A program made the position numbers and the translations under genes. Positions 33,058-45,404 of a stretch of DNA of 64,000 nucleotides are shown here, one piece after another. The notes below the pieces were generated by a model. It saw only the letters and a list, made by a program, of their open reading frames with translations. It did no database searches and was not told where the DNA came from. Position 1 is the first letter of the stretch, and each line of letters opens with the position of its first letter. The stretch comes from Tetradesmus obliquus. Taxonomy: Eukaryota > Chlorophyta > Chlorophyceae > Sphaeropleales > Scenedesmaceae. The stretch spans positions 806,001 through 870,000 of the forward strand of contig CP126206.1 in NCBI GenBank assembly GCA_030272155.1, in the 5' to 3' direction.

Positions 33058-33125
33058 ATGCAGCACAATACAACACACCACAGGACTGACACCTGCCTCA
33101 GGCATTAGCCTAGCGAGCCTATATA
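33058..33125 (-). mobile_element. SINE-like 3' end fragment
   Basis: On the minus strand GGCTCGCTAGGCTAATGCCT is followed by a B-box-like GGTGTCAGTCC and a TGTATTGTG tail. It matches the 3' ends at 11964-12055 and 40060-40136. Confidence 0.55.
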
Positions 33126-34954
33126 TTTATATCAAACGGTAAAATAACTCCATGCCACTCCGGCCCACCACATAAACAACACATATGTTAGGAGCCTTTG
33201 TGCATGTTTGCCCATGCAGCACAGGAGGCTACGATAAAGTGTCATTAGCACAGGAGGCAATGATATCATCATAGCATATGCATGCAGCACCCTTCTTGCC
33301 TACAACACACGCGCTTTGAAGTTTCCATGCACACAAGCAATTGTCCTTGCAAGATGCCGCCCACTGTGGGAAAACAATACACACATCACAGCAAAGCAAC
33401 GTGTTGACATGCACATTCCATGCGGCCATGCACACAAGCAAACGTCTTTGCGAGATGGGGCCTTCTGTGGGGCAGACTACACACAGCACAGTAAAGCATC
33501 ATGCACATTCCATGCGGCCAAAAGGAGCCATGCAAGGCTAGATGATGACCCAGAAAACATATGCCGGGACGTTGGCCGTGTAAAGTCCCGTTGGTATGTT
33601 GTTGACCAGCAGTCAATGCATACCCATGACACACCACCCAGCATGCAACTCCCATTACAAACATGCAACAGCGTTACTGCACAGCTGCGGCACAACTCCT
33701 ACTTTCCAGGGTGCTGCCAGCAGCAGCGGATGTTTTATCATGCACTGACGTGGCAACACCGCACATTTGCAGCAGCAGCAGCAGCAGCAGCAGCTGCAGA
33801 AGATGACCAAGTAGCCAGCCTCTACTCCATCTATATTACCATCAGTAGTCCTGCAGGAGGCCTGCATCCATGGCAAGCATTCACAAAGGCCAATGCATGG
33901 CACACGCTGATGTGCGCAGCACCAGACGCCAGCGTGCGCCCATACTGCTGTGCAGACACACCCGGTCATGCACTACTTGATGATATCTGTGCAGACACAC
34001 CATGCCAGGGTCATGGCACTCTCAGATCAGCACTATTTTATGTTATCTGCAGCACCACCATGCCATCGGTTGTGTGATACAACTCCTATGATACACAGCA
34101 CAGCCTTCAAAACCTGTCCTTTTGACAAATACACACGACCTTAGAAAACTCTTCCACTGCCACTGCCAGCACCAGCACTGCTCATGCCTATGATGTTTCA
34201 TCGCATGCCCTGGCATGATGCAGGATATATAAGAACGAATTTACACATCCGCTGAGTCCTTACGGACTGCATTGGATGCGAAACATGCAAGCAAAGCTGC
34301 GCCAGAAGACCTCTCGGATGTGAAACAGACGTCTTCATGCGTTGTATGCATACGCTTCATGCGGTAAACCGCTTTCCAGCCACAATGCACATGCCAGCCC
34401 GCTTTTGTCGCCAGCTGATGCAGCAGCTGTGATCAGCAGCCAGCCGCAACAACAGAGTTGGCATTAGTGTTGGCAATCATGGTGGGGTTGACAGACAATT
34501 TGCTGGGCCCGCACCATCGATTAAACTCTGTCCTGCACACATGAGGACAGTGTAGCTAGTCTAGTTGCAGTTGAGAAACATGCATTGCACAATGGCCAGC
34601 ATACAATGCACTCGAGGCCCCAAACTCTGCCTGCCTGAGCAAGCGTATGCACAGCAACCAGGGGCAAGCACTGTCCACCAGTGCCAGCGCATGCAAATCA
34701 TCCAAGGCCAACCAGAGCTGCTGGCAGCCAATTTACTGAACTCGCAGTCACCAAACTTCATGTGCTACTAGCACAACAATGTGGAAAGGTAAGCCCTGGA
34801 TTTTAGAATTAAGCAGCTCAACTCACCACCCAGCAGGTGGGTTGAGGCAGGCAGCTGCATTTCGCTCAACTAGCAGCAGCCTTGCAGCAACTGGGCCGGC
34901 AGCTACCACCAATGGTGAACTGCACACCCCCACTTGCTGCTGTTGAGCAGGCAC

Positions 34955-35549
34955 CTACCGGTTACGCATATTTACCTGCTGCTGCTGCCGCTGCTGCAGC
35001 CCAGGCACATGAGGTGACAGTAACAGCGGGGCATCCCTGCTTGCTGCGCCACCCACCAAGGATGGCAGCGGCCACTGCTGCAGCGCAGCAGTGCTGAGTG
35101 CTGGCGGCGTTGCTGCAGGAAATGGCATAGCTGCTGTCAACTGTGCGGGCTGCAGTGACAGCTGCAGTGGTAGGGTGTCAGCCGACACAGCAAAGCGAGG
35201 CCCTGCCAGCAGGCCTGCACTGCACTGCACAGCTCTGCTGCTGTAAGCTCCCTGCTGCTGTAGGGGCACCTCAGCCGGCACAGCATAGTGAGGCCCTGCC
35301 AGGAGGCCTGCACTGCACTGGCCAGCTCTGCTGTTGTAAGCCTGCACTGCCTGCACTGCACTGCAGCCTGCACTGCCTGCACTGGATTGCACTGCACAGC
35401 TCTGCGGAGGCCCTGCCAGGAGGCCTGCACTGGCCAGCTCTGCTGCTGTAAGCACAGCAGGCAGCTTGGCAGCTGGTGTCATCTGCCCTGGCTGCAGTGG
35501 CTGCCCAGCAGACAACATGCACTGCTGCTGCAGCTGGTACTGCAGACTG

Positions 35550-35587
<38 letters not shown>

Positions 35588-36646
35588 AAGCAGCAGGGCT
35601 GCGCTGCAGGTGTTGGTCACTGGCAGTGCTGCTGACGCCTCCAGCCAGGCATCTGACAGGCCAGATGGTGTGGAGCTTAACAGATAGCCGCCAGCACTGC
35701 CAGCACTGCTGGCATATCCGCCGGCACTGCTTGGTAAGTGCAGTAAGCTGTTGCTGCCAGCACTGCTTGCATAGCCGCAAGGCCGGCTTGCATAGCTGAC
35801 TGCTTGCATGCTGGCATTGCTGACAGCGGCCGCCAGAAAGGTTGAAGCAGTAGCCAGCGGCAGCAGCAAGCTGTCAGCCTGCTCAACTGTGACCAGCATA
35901 TGTTGCTGCTGCTGCTGCTGCAGCAGCAGCAGGTTTGGTGTGCCTGACGGTGCAGTGCGTGCGTCCCATGAGATCGGAGATCTGCCCGCTGCAGGCAGCA
36001 GCTGCTGCGGCTGGTTCCCCACAGTGGTAACTGGCAGCACCAGCTGCTGCTGCTGCTGCTGCTGCTGCAGCTGCTTATGCATGGGTTGCGCTGCGTACAT
36101 GGGTAGCTGGGATGTGTGTGCAGCTGCTGCCAGCTCCAGCCTACCGGCCACTGCTGCGCCAGGTGCTTGGTGTGCCTGCTGCAGCTGCTGCGCTGCCGAT
36201 ATTGCCCCAACCAGGTGTGGCGTCTGCGGAGGCGGTTGTCGCACTTTCAGGTGGCTGTTTGCCTTGGCTTGGACAATGAAGTCGCTGACCTGTACAAACG
36301 ACCAGCGGCACAGGCAGGGGTAGCAGCTTCAGCACAGGTCAAACTTCAGGATTTGGCCACGTCCCGCCTGCTACTGGACACATCTCACGTCCTGTCTTCT
36401 GCTGACAGCTGATACAACTGTATCGTTGGTTGTGGCGTAGAAAGGATACCAGATAGGAGCAGGTGGCTGTAGCTGATGTTTTGGAGGAGGCAGCAGCAGC
36501 AGCAGCAGCAGCAGCGGCAGTGCGCACCTCTGTTGGGTCCTCCTGGCACGCCGCAAGCCCAAAGTTGGTGACAGCGCCGGCACCATATAGGTAGACTGCC
36601 GCCTTGTCATACGCCTTGGCAGCTTCTCCCTCATCTTCGTAGCGGC
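34955..36646 (-). CDS. AP2-type transcription factor (second gene), 5' end incomplete
   Basis: Exon 36646-36528 encodes an AP2 C-terminal half, GRYEDEGEAAKAYDKAAVYL then YGAGAVTNF, with the hallmark AYD-AA and TNF residues. It ends at a GTGCGC donor (phase 0) and joins exon 36289 onward, which starts VSDFIVQAKANSHLKVRQPP and runs about 440 codons of Gln/Ala/Leu/Ser-rich sequence to a stop near 34955, or to a donor at GTAAATATG near 34975. The first AP2 half should lie upstream. The best candidate is a minus-strand stretch near 37640-37760 reading RYKGLSWDEKYH, but the phase does not join directly, so one more exon is needed. An echo of the exon's start lies at about 36690-36795. Nuclear DNA-binding role expected. 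Confidence 0.7.
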
Positions 36647-38300
36647 CTACACGGCAGCAAGCAGCAAGACAGCAACGAGATGCGCCTTTTTAAATGGCGC
36701 CAGGATGCAGGCGCAACTGTTCATGACTGATGACACAGCCTTGCCAGCGGCTGAGCCCTGCAGCAGCATCCCGCTCGTCTTTGTAGCGGCCTGAAAGGCA
36801 GTAAGGCAGCGAGGCAGCGAGGCAGCAAGGCAGCGAGGCAGCAACAAGATGTGTCTCCTTCAGGCGGCGTCATGATGCAGGCACAACTGATTATGAGCGC
36901 TGTAGCAGCACCATCCTGAATGCAGAGCAGCTGGCAGGGCTGTGACGATTCCAGCGCAATCTGTGAACTCTTTTTATTTTGACTGGGCAGCTGCAGGCAG
37001 CGCCGCCACAGAGTGTTGCGTGCACATGAGGGTGTGAGTGAGCCCGTTCCTGCAAGCGTGCCACAACTCCTAAGCACGAGCGAATTGCTGTTATTGGGTA
37101 GTGTGCTTGGACACAATACCACAGGCATCAGCACACCCACCCTCAACTGCATCCGCTGTCTTGGTGTAAGCTGGCGATGTAGCTGGACAGCAATGCTGAT
37201 GATGGTCAGGCACCCAATCCATTACACCATGCTGTACCAGTGCCATGATGCGCTGTTGCCGTAAACATAGCATTGATTAATCTCCGTTTGAAGCCATCGT
37301 ACATCAAACACGGCTGTGCTGGCACTGCAAGTTCCGCTGTCGCGGGCGTACATATGAAACCCCAACTGCTACTGTTTCGCACCCCCACAGCCATGCCACC
37401 TACCAACGTGCCGCTGCTTCCCAGCAAATTATATCCTGCAGAAAAAGCACTTGACGTCAACGGAACTGCTGCTGGCGCAATGTCGAGCCATTCTACCAGA
37501 GTGCAGCATGCAGTGCGGTGACGCTTTTGCGTGTTGATCACCCTGGGGTCCTACATTTCCGATGATTCTGTTCTGCGCACCTCACTCTCCACACTGGTCG
37601 CAGTCAGAAGGCCAGGAAGTAGGTGAAGGCAGCAACAATATAAAGACGGTTCAGTTTGGTTGAACGCATACCGTCCGTGCAAGTCTGAAACGGCAGTATA
37701 ACTTTCAAAACTACCATGATACTTCTCATCCCAGCTGAGGCCTTTGTATCTAGCTGGATGATGGGGCTGTCCGCCATCCAACCCTACAGAATCATCAAGG
37801 GACATGCTGCAGTGCTGATACGATATTGAATACAACAATAGTAAACCTTGATGATCGGAGAGCTGCGGCTCAGGTGCCGCCCCTTAGACAACCTGCATAT
37901 GGTGGGTCTGTTCAAATTACCTCTAATTGGAGGTTCTTGCAGAAACCAACTGGTCAGGACCCCAGCCTTCAAGTGAGGTAATGATCCCCACACACTATTT
38001 GAATTGTAGTGTTATTTAGTGATTGGATATGAACTGTTGTTATCAAACTTCAGGGCTGCATGCACACAGTGAAGTACCAAACAGTCTCCTGCTGCTGCTG
38101 TGCTTAGTCACCGGGGTTACACCACACCATTGGCTTGAAAACAATCGTCAAGCACCCAGATGTTTTTAAGCTAAAGCGATTGTGCAGTGTTACTGAATGA
38201 CACCAGGCTTGTGAGTGTGAGAACGTGCACGTGCAACAGGCCCAACTTTCCTGCCCTTTGCTTGCTGTTGGGTCTGCTCCCCGTTGATACAGCTCGCATT
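36647..38300. other. Interval upstream of AP2-type gene; possible first AP2 exon
   Basis: It contains an echo of the AP2 exon start (GRYKDERDAAAG, about 36750-36795) and, near 37640-37760 on the minus strand, RYKGLSWDEKYHG, which resembles the start of an AP2 domain (YRGVSW). If both belong to one gene, the intron region is about 1 kb. Nothing else recognised. Confidence 0.4.
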
Positions 38301-39690
38301 TATCCCAAAGTACGCTATTTTCCCCGCTTTTTGTTAACATTAGCGACCTGTTTGCGAGGAAGCCCTCTCAGCTGCTGTCTGCGAACATACTGTGGTGTGT
38401 CCGGAGCCTGGTTGCCATGCTGCTTGCGGGGGCAGCAACTGCCGCAGCACGTTGCGTTTATTCCAGATGGCAACAGGCGGTTCGCAGCGCAGCTCGGACT
38501 CAAGGCCGTCATAGGCCACTATCTGGGCAACAAAAAGGTGAGGGCCAGAGGTGCACGGCGACACCAGCCCAGCGAGAGGCTAGACGGGTCGTATTGTGTG
38601 GAAAGCATTCTTTGTTGAGTGTGTTTGCATTTAAATGCACTTTATATTGCCATACAAAGCCAGCGCTTGAGAGGCAGCAGCAGCAGCAGCAGCAGTAGGA
38701 GCAGCAGGAGCAGCACAGCAACCTGCTGTCTTTTTGCATGGCACTCTGTACTGTGCAGCATGCAGATAGTATACCACACGTGGTCTGCACTTCACATGTA
38801 CCTGGCTGTACCCACCACCTGGGACTGCTCTGATAGCAGCAAGTTGCTTCAGACACTGGCCATGGTGTAAGTTAACACCAGCACTGCTTTTTATTTGCAT
38901 CCCAGTGCGCTTCACTGAGCGTGCTGCAAAAACACACCCGCTGCATCCCATTGTGTGATGCTGGCAGCTTCTTGAGTCCATGTCCACCTGCAGCAGCCAG
39001 CATGCACTGTTCGCCTCACACCACCTGCACCGCCATTTTTGGCCGACGCTGACTCCACCCCACACCTGGCTTCAACCGCGCTGCAGCTGAAGAACGTCGT
39101 GCATTGGTGCCGGGAGCTTGGCATTCGCTACGTCACCATATACGCCTTCAGCACAGACAACTTCAAACGCTCAGCAGAGGAAGTGGCGAGGCTCATGAAG
39201 CTGGCAAGAGCACAGTTTGAAGCGCTTGTGAATGTGAGTGCGACACAGCTGCAGCCAGCTCAATAGGTGCAGCACCTGTGGCGCATTGAAGTTGCCCAGC
39301 AGCAATAGCTGCTGCTGAAAGCTTTCAGCAGCAGCTGCAGGAGCATGTTACTCCTTTCTCAGCAGGTTGCAGCGTTTGTATGTTCTCTTCAAAAACGTGG
39401 CTCAGAGGGGGCGGTTTAGTTGAAGCTGAGACACCCAGTTCGTCTGTGGAGGGGTAACAATCGCTTACCGGGGGTCAGCTAGGCAACAGGTGTTGCCTGA
39501 AAAAGTCGCTTGCCGCTTCACCCCCCTCCCCTGTGAGGCTTTCACTGTACTTCAGTGTGTTGACTGGCAGTGACCAGTTCGCTTTCCGCTTACCCCCCCC
39601 CCCTGAAGCACAGCAAGACCCGCCCTCGCTGGTCGCTGACCCCCGGTACAAACGAACTGGGTGTCGCAGCTTCAACTAAACCGCCCCCAG

Positions 39691-39728
<38 letters not shown>

Positions 39729-42356
39729 GCGTTGCTGCGGCAACATTTCATGCCTGAGACTGCTGCAGCAGCGCACTAGCCTGCAACCTGAAAGCAATTC
39801 TGTCATCAATGAACACGCCAGCTGCATCAACTGCATGCAGTAGGCACCCTGCCGCTTCTCATCTGTGACATCACAGACCTCAAAATAGACGCGCGACAGG
39901 TGTTGCTGGTGGCCACAGTACACGCCAGCTACGCGTTATGATCAGGGCAGGTACTCAACTGTTATCTGACCCCATTGCCAACTGTAACCGTCCTGCGCTG
40001 CTGCTGCCTGTGCAGTGTCTAACACTGTTGCTGACGCTGACGCCATTGCTACGCTAATCCTCATGAGCGGAGTATCGGCTCGCTGGGCTTGTGTCTGAGG
40101 GAGGTTTCAATCCTCAAAGTTTTGTATTGTATTGTATGGCTGTTGCTGCTGCTGGCAGGACGAGGACATACCAATGTGGAGGGCGGAGGTCCGTGTCATC
40201 GGCGACCTGCCCACGCTGCCGCCAGCAGTAGCAGCAGCAGCAGCACATGCCATGACAAGCTCCCAGGAGCGCAGCCAGACCATCTCTGTGCTGAACGTCA
40301 GCTTTTCATACACGTGAGTCGCCTGGCGTGCTGCAGCAGCAGCGGCAGCGCAGCGGCAGCGGCGGGCACCAGCCGCCTGTTGATGGTGAAGTGCGTGCTT
40401 GCAGCAGCACAACAGGCAGGCAGGATGGAGCATGTGATGCCATCAAGCAGAGTAATGTTGCAGCAGCTGCAGCCGTCACGTATGCTCCAGCAGTCATGCA
40501 GCAGCCCCGCAGGCAGGCCATGATCATCCAACACGCCGCGCTGTTTGTTACAAATAAAGCCATAGCGTCATCGCCATCAGCCCCGCGCCCCACAGACAGG
40601 GCATGATGAAACATGCCCAGAACTGAAGAGATGGATCAAGCCAGCAGGCTAGGCAGGCCAGGCCAGCAAGCAAGCAGTGCAGACAGGTGTGCCGGCCGGC
40701 AACAGCAGCAGCAGCAGGCAGCAGCAGGCAGTGCAGACAGGTGTGCCGGCCCGCGGCAGCAGCAGCAGCAGCAGCAGCAGGCAGTGCAGACAGGTGTGCC
40801 CGCGGGCAGCAGCAACTAGCCGTGTCTGTGCTGGTTGAGTATGCGTCGCTCTTTCAATACAATAGCAAGCACAAGGAGTGAAAAGGGATCCTCTTCAGCG
40901 GCTGCGTGGCGTGATGCCGTCCTGCTGTAATGCTGCCAAACAATCACTGCTTCATCATGTCGTGATTATTGCAGGTCAAGTGAGGATCTGCAGAGTGCAG
41001 TGCAGCAGGTGGTGGCTAGTGTGGAACAGGGCCAGCTGCTGCATAGTGTGATGCCGTCCTGCTTTCTTGCTGCCAAAGTGATGTTCATCGTGTGTTGATT
41101 GCAGGTCAAGTCAGGATCTGCATAGTGCAGTGCAGCAGGTCGTGGCCAGTGTGGAACAGGGCCAGCTGCTGCCAAGTGACATCACCCCGGGCCTGCTTCA
41201 ACAGGTGAGGTGTGCGGCATTTTGCCAAGATGTCTGTAAATCTTTTTTAAATCACCACTCAGCACAGCACAGCACAGCACTCTCAGCACAGCACAGCACA
41301 CTCAGCACAGCACAGCACAGCCCAGCCGGTGTCAACACCAAAGGCAGTGCATGTAATTGTGTGCAGATGTCACTAAACTTGGCAGAGAAGCTGACCTTTC
41401 CACAAGCACCGTGCCGCAGCCATCTGCCTGTGTCGGCTGCACGCGGCAGGCATATGCGCACTGGCAATTAACCACCAGTCGATCTGCGCATACGCATTTC
41501 AAGCGAGCAGCTTTCACAGATCTTGCCGAAATGCGCTGTACCATGTGATACATGACATCGTGCCGTTGACATGTCACACAACATCATGTTGTGCATGATG
41601 CTGCATGCTGCTATGGTAGGAGGCGTGGAGGCGCATGGGGTATCCTCATCGCCACATACGTCCCCTTCCTTAACTCACGCAGGTGTATGAACACACCACG
41701 CGTAGCTCAACCATTCATTAATACATGCATGCCGCATGCAGGTGATGCACACGCGCGATGTTTGTAACGTGTCACATGCAGGTGATGCACACGCGCGATG
41801 TTTGTAACGTGTCACATGCAGGTGATGCACACGCGCGATGTTTGTAACGTGTCACATGCAGGTGATGCACACGCGCGATGTTTGTAACGTGTCACATGCA
41901 GGTGATGCACACGCGCGATGTTTGTAACGTGTCACATGCAGGTGATGCACACGCGCGATGTTTGTAACGTGTCACATGCAGGTGATGCACACGCGCGATT
42001 GCCCGCCAGTGGACCTGCTCATCCGCACGTCAGGCGAGCAGCGCCTATCTGACTTCCTGCTGTGGCAGAGCAGTTATGCGCTGCTGCACTGGGAGCGCTG
42101 CCTCTGGCCGGAGTTTGGGTATGCGCAGCTGCTGCGAGCCCTGTTGGCATGGCAGACTGCTGCTGCAGAGCTGCTGCTGCTGAAGCAGGCCGCAGGCAGG
42201 GCCACGCAGCACCTGTGGGGGCAGCCACCATGCCAAGAGGAGGGCAGCGTCGAGCAGCAAGCCAGCACAAACTTGGTCATTGCCAGCAGCAGCAGCAGCA
42301 GCAGCTGGCGGGAGATTCGTCAAGCGGCATGCAGCTGCGTGTTGCCAGCTTCTTAG
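38300..42356 (+). CDS. Cis-prenyltransferase (dehydrodolichyl diphosphate synthase type)
   Basis: Five plus-strand exons: first ending at 38537 (start not fixed; frame open from about 38187, no ATG), then 39087-39233, 40159-40313, 41105-41204 and 41982-42356, all in phase. Motifs in order: [20 protein letters not shown] (the catalytic DGNRR loop), GHYLGNKK joined to [52 protein letters not shown], and [20 protein letters not shown] with LWPEF. Human DHDDS shows the same spacing across the first join. The enzyme condenses isopentenyl diphosphate in cis to long polyprenyl diphosphate for dolichol, at the ER with a NUS1-type partner; a plastid paralogue making shorter chains is possible. An Ala/Ser-rich tail follows the core. 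Exon 4 has a truncated echo at 40975, and exon 5 starts after six 40-bp copies of its own acceptor. Confidence 0.92.
39690..39730. repeat. (CAG)n tract in cis-prenyltransferase intron 2
   Basis: A run of about 12 CAG units with flanking C-runs (39594-39603). The intron, 39234-40158, also contains a mirrored segment: GTCGCTGACCCCCGG/CCGGGGGTCAGC words occur on both strands (39469-39480 and 39636-39646). Confidence 0.75.
40060..40136 (+). mobile_element. SINE-like 3' end in cis-prenyltransferase intron 2
   Basis: CATGAGCGGAGTATCGGCTC, GCTGGGC, a B-box-like GGTTTCAATCC and a TTGTATTGTATTG tail match the minus-strand element at 11964-12055. It lies about 20 bp before the exon 3 acceptor at 40158. 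Confidence 0.6.
40970..41100 (+). repeat. Echo of cis-prenyltransferase exon 4
   Basis: From 40975 a GCAG acceptor and [20 protein letters not shown] codons repeat the first two thirds of the true exon (41105), then diverge into GATGCCGTCC sequence; the two copies are about 130 bp apart. Only the second copy continues into [11 protein letters not shown] and a donor. Confidence 0.9.
41741..41981 (+). repeat. 40-bp minisatellite copying the exon 5 acceptor
   Basis: Six near-perfect 40-bp units, each GTGATGCACACGCGCGATGT then TTGTAACGTGTCACATGCAG, end exactly at the true exon 5 start (41982), which begins with the same GTGATGCACACGCGCGAT before departing to TGCCCGCC. Every unit offers an identical CATGCAG acceptor and the exon's first six codons. 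Confidence 0.97.
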
Positions 42357-42422
42357 CTGACTTTGACAAAAGGATCGCCAGCCAAGTGCAGCAACTGGCA
42401 GCAGGTGCAGGTGCATTGTCAT

Positions 42423-42456
<34 letters not shown>

Positions 42457-44715
42457 AGATGCAAACTGCATGATCGAGTCCTTGAAGCATAACATCACAT
42501 CATGAAATCACTAACAGCATACTGTACAATACTGCATGTCAGTTAGTGCAATCTGAAGCAGGACCTTGGAAACTGGCGAGTTGTCATTGGTGTTGTTTGC
42601 CCCAGGTGACGGCCCTGTTTTCCCCTGTATTATTATTACCAGGGCCCCCTGGGGGACGAAAGTTTTTTCTTTATGAGTCTGTCGTTGGCTCCTGACTGGG
42701 GTTCCCACTCCCCGTTTGGGTGGAGCATGTAATGTAATGTAACATGATGTTCTCCAAAAGCATGAGCTGAGTCAATCAAGTTGCCACCATTAGTGTGCAC
42801 ATGCCATCATGCGTAGGGTAGGATTATGTATGCGTTGGCAATTCCTACTGTCGATGATCACACAATAACCTGGCCCGTGTGCTGATCCAGGTTGACATGT
42901 AGTTGCTCTGTTATACATGCCACGTGGCAAACATTCGCAGGTGATACTAGGACAAATAGGAGGAGCAGCAGCACCAGAACATCTGAAGTAGCCATGATTA
43001 TACACAGCGCCCGGCGCAGGGGTCCCCTGTAAGGATCATGCGTTGCGGATACAACAGGTGTCTCCTGCGCCAAGAACAGCATGAGCATATGCGTAAAGAT
43101 GGACAGTCTAGCATGGCACATGCAAATCCGCGCACTTTCAAGCATTGCTGGACCATGGGTACAAGGCTCATACTCCTTGGATACTGCCAAGTGTAGGCAT
43201 GATCAAGGCCTGACATTGCAAGTGTGGGGGAAGCCACAGCATACTCGCTGCAGCTTGGGCGGCAGCGGCAGTCACACACTGGCTGACCCTGGAACCACAT
43301 GTCTGCTGCTGACTGCTGCCAGCCACACGGCAAAGTCAACATCCGTGCAGGCTCCTGTGCACAAAACACACATCACACACCTGTTCATCCTCATGTGGCC
43401 AGTTCTCCAACCATTCAACCAGTCATACTGGCAATGCTAATGCTCCTGTGCCACAAGGCACACCCATGCAGGCAGTTATGCCATACACACCCATGCAAGT
43501 TCCTGTGCAAACGCACGTCCATGCAAGCTCCCGTGTAGAGACACTTCAACCGCAAATGCGAACAAGCCCCAAGCCCGCTTTCCCCTGCAAGCTCCTGTGC
43601 AAACCATGCCTGTGCAGGACCCTTTATAACAACCTTTCAATCGCAAAATATATTACACACCCAAGCCTGCTTCACAGGGGGCCGGCTACCAACCAGCCAG
43701 CCAACCAGTCATACTGGCAATGCTAATGCGCCTGCGCCAAAAGGCACATGTGGGTGTACACCCATGCAGGCAATCATGCCATACACACCCATGCTGGCTC
43801 CCTGTGCAAATACACAATCATGAAGGCTCCTGTGTAAAGACACTTCAACCACAAGTCCCACCTGGCACCCAAGCCAGCTCCATGACTCGGCTACCAAGCA
43901 ACTAGCCATGGCCAGATGGTAGGAGGTGTGAAGGCGCATGGGGTATGCTCATTGTCAAACACACACCCTCCCTTAACTTACACAGGTGGCCAGTATTAAC
44001 ACACCACGTGTAGGTCATTCATTCATTCACCAACCAGCCAATGCTGGCCTCAGATGCTGACCTGCAGAAAATAAAGCTTGGGTTGCAACCCAACTGGCGC
44101 CACTGCAAGGCGGTCGTGGGGCTGAGCAGACAAACACTGCTGGTCTCATACAGCCCAATGCTGCTGATCACATTGTCCTGCAATCCACAGTTTCACAGTG
44201 CCACGGGAACCTCAGCAGGCAGTACTGGTCGCACTGCTGCGCATAGCACTGGCTTCATGCCAGTCAAGCCGACCCCTCACAGTTGACCAGCCTTGTCCCT
44301 ACCAACGCCTGTACCGTCATAAATAAGCCATCTGCAGTTGGTTATGAATTGCTACAAAACATCCGCCTGCGCCTATTTCAAAGCAACAGCCCATGGACAA
44401 CAAACAATGTTTCAAACGTCAACAGCCATTCACCCCATGAAACCCACGCGTGTGCCATAGGTACCAGGTGTCTGTGGTGGCGTATGCCGCATGAACACAC
44501 CATGTAACCCCTCTATCTATCTGGGTGTGTCATATGCACCCAGGCCACCACAATTTGAATGAGCTCGTCGTCGCCATGGTGTCATCACGCCCCAAGAGCA
44601 GCCCGGCTGAACAAACCTTCCTTACGCCTACAGCTGCGCAAATTTACTTTTTTTGTGACAGACTGTCCATCTTCAACAATGTTGAAGGCTGCAATATTGC
44701 TGGCAAACCTTCCCT
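42357..44715. other. Intergenic with retroelement tail and tandem duplications
   Basis: (CAG)n at 42423-42455; a non-LTR or SINE 3' end at 42597-42745; an approximately 285-bp duplication (about 43406-43555 against 43690-43855, with words such as CAGTCATACTGGCAATGCTA); and a 110-bp segment at 43915-44035 that echoes 41619-41730 inside cis-prenyltransferase intron 4. No gene recognised. Confidence 0.6.
42597..42745 (+). mobile_element. Non-LTR retroelement or SINE 3' end
   Basis: CTCCTGACTGGGGTTCCCAC followed by a GTGGAGCATG box and a tail of TAATG repeats. The same 3' end with a longer tail occurs at 49664-49735. Pentamer tails of this kind are usual for LINE or LINE-mobilised insertions. 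No coding capacity remains. Confidence 0.65.
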
Positions 44716-45404
44716 TCAGGGCACTGCTGCCAGATCAGCCAGCATGTACTGCCAACTCACAGCAGCCGCAGCAGCAGCAGATGTGTGCAGCACGTTGACC
44801 GCGTCATTCGTCATCCAGGCAAACCGCCCCTGCAGTGTTGCACCTAGGTAGCTCTCCAGCAGGTTAGCGGCAGCAGCTACCACAGTGGTCAGCAGCGCTG
44901 TGCCGACCAAGGGCTCCTGCAAAAAGGGAGCAGAGAGGATGATTGGGGTGATCAACGTGCGAGATGAAGTAACGTGTTTGATGGTGTGAGGCGCACCGGC
45001 AGTGCACATGTCAACAATAGGGCGGCTGTCTGTGCCTTCTATGCTTCTTGGGAGTGACGTGTAGTAGCATGCATGGTAGGTTTTACCACCAACCTAGGGT
45101 CTCGGGCTATCTATACCAGTACAGTATGTGGCTAGCCTGCTTGCATGCTTTCAAACGCACTACGCCTGTTGTGCACATAGAGACTACAAATGGTTACCAA
45201 TGTACATGTAAGCAAGGACATAAACTGGCTTCAGCATGTAAGCAAGGACCTGACTGACGCCCATCCCTCTGGCAGCCCCTCTCTCGTAACTAGCTAACTC
45301 GCTGCAGTGACAACATTCTGCATTGTGGGTCGTGAGTTCCCTGCACTGTGTAGAGATGGTGCAGCAGCCCTAAAGCTCCCCAGCTGCCTGCTCTGGCCCA
45401 GAGG

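Larger units (their letters stand above)
30252..34954. other. Gene-poor, repeat-rich interval
   Basis: No conserved protein was recognised. It contains a 47-bp VNTR (31240-31460), a doubled 40-bp word (31787-31910), GATACTATC words (31940-32040), a threefold 55-bp repeat (32220-32400), an echo of the second AP2-type gene (32436-32520), C/CCA-rich low complexity (32920-33000) and a SINE-like 3' end (33058-33125). A plus-strand frame open from 33316 to 34077 lacks an ATG start and contains its own 100-bp duplication. I do not call it a gene. Confidence 0.55.

Noticed and set aside
33316-34077. 253-codon plus-strand frame as a gene
   Set aside because: It starts without ATG, contains an internal 100-bp duplication and a CAG-derived Ala run, and shows no recognisable motif.
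34243-34325. Hammerhead ribozyme-like folding (CTGAGTCCTTACGGAC with GAAAC and a closing ACACATCCG/CGGATGTG stem)
   Set aside because: The CUGANGA core is incomplete and the GAAA is not adjacent to stem II, so the catalytic core is not formed as read.
41741-41981. CRISPR-like array
   Set aside because: The 40-bp units are contiguous with no spacers, the genome is eukaryotic, and the unit is the exon acceptor of cis-prenyltransferase.
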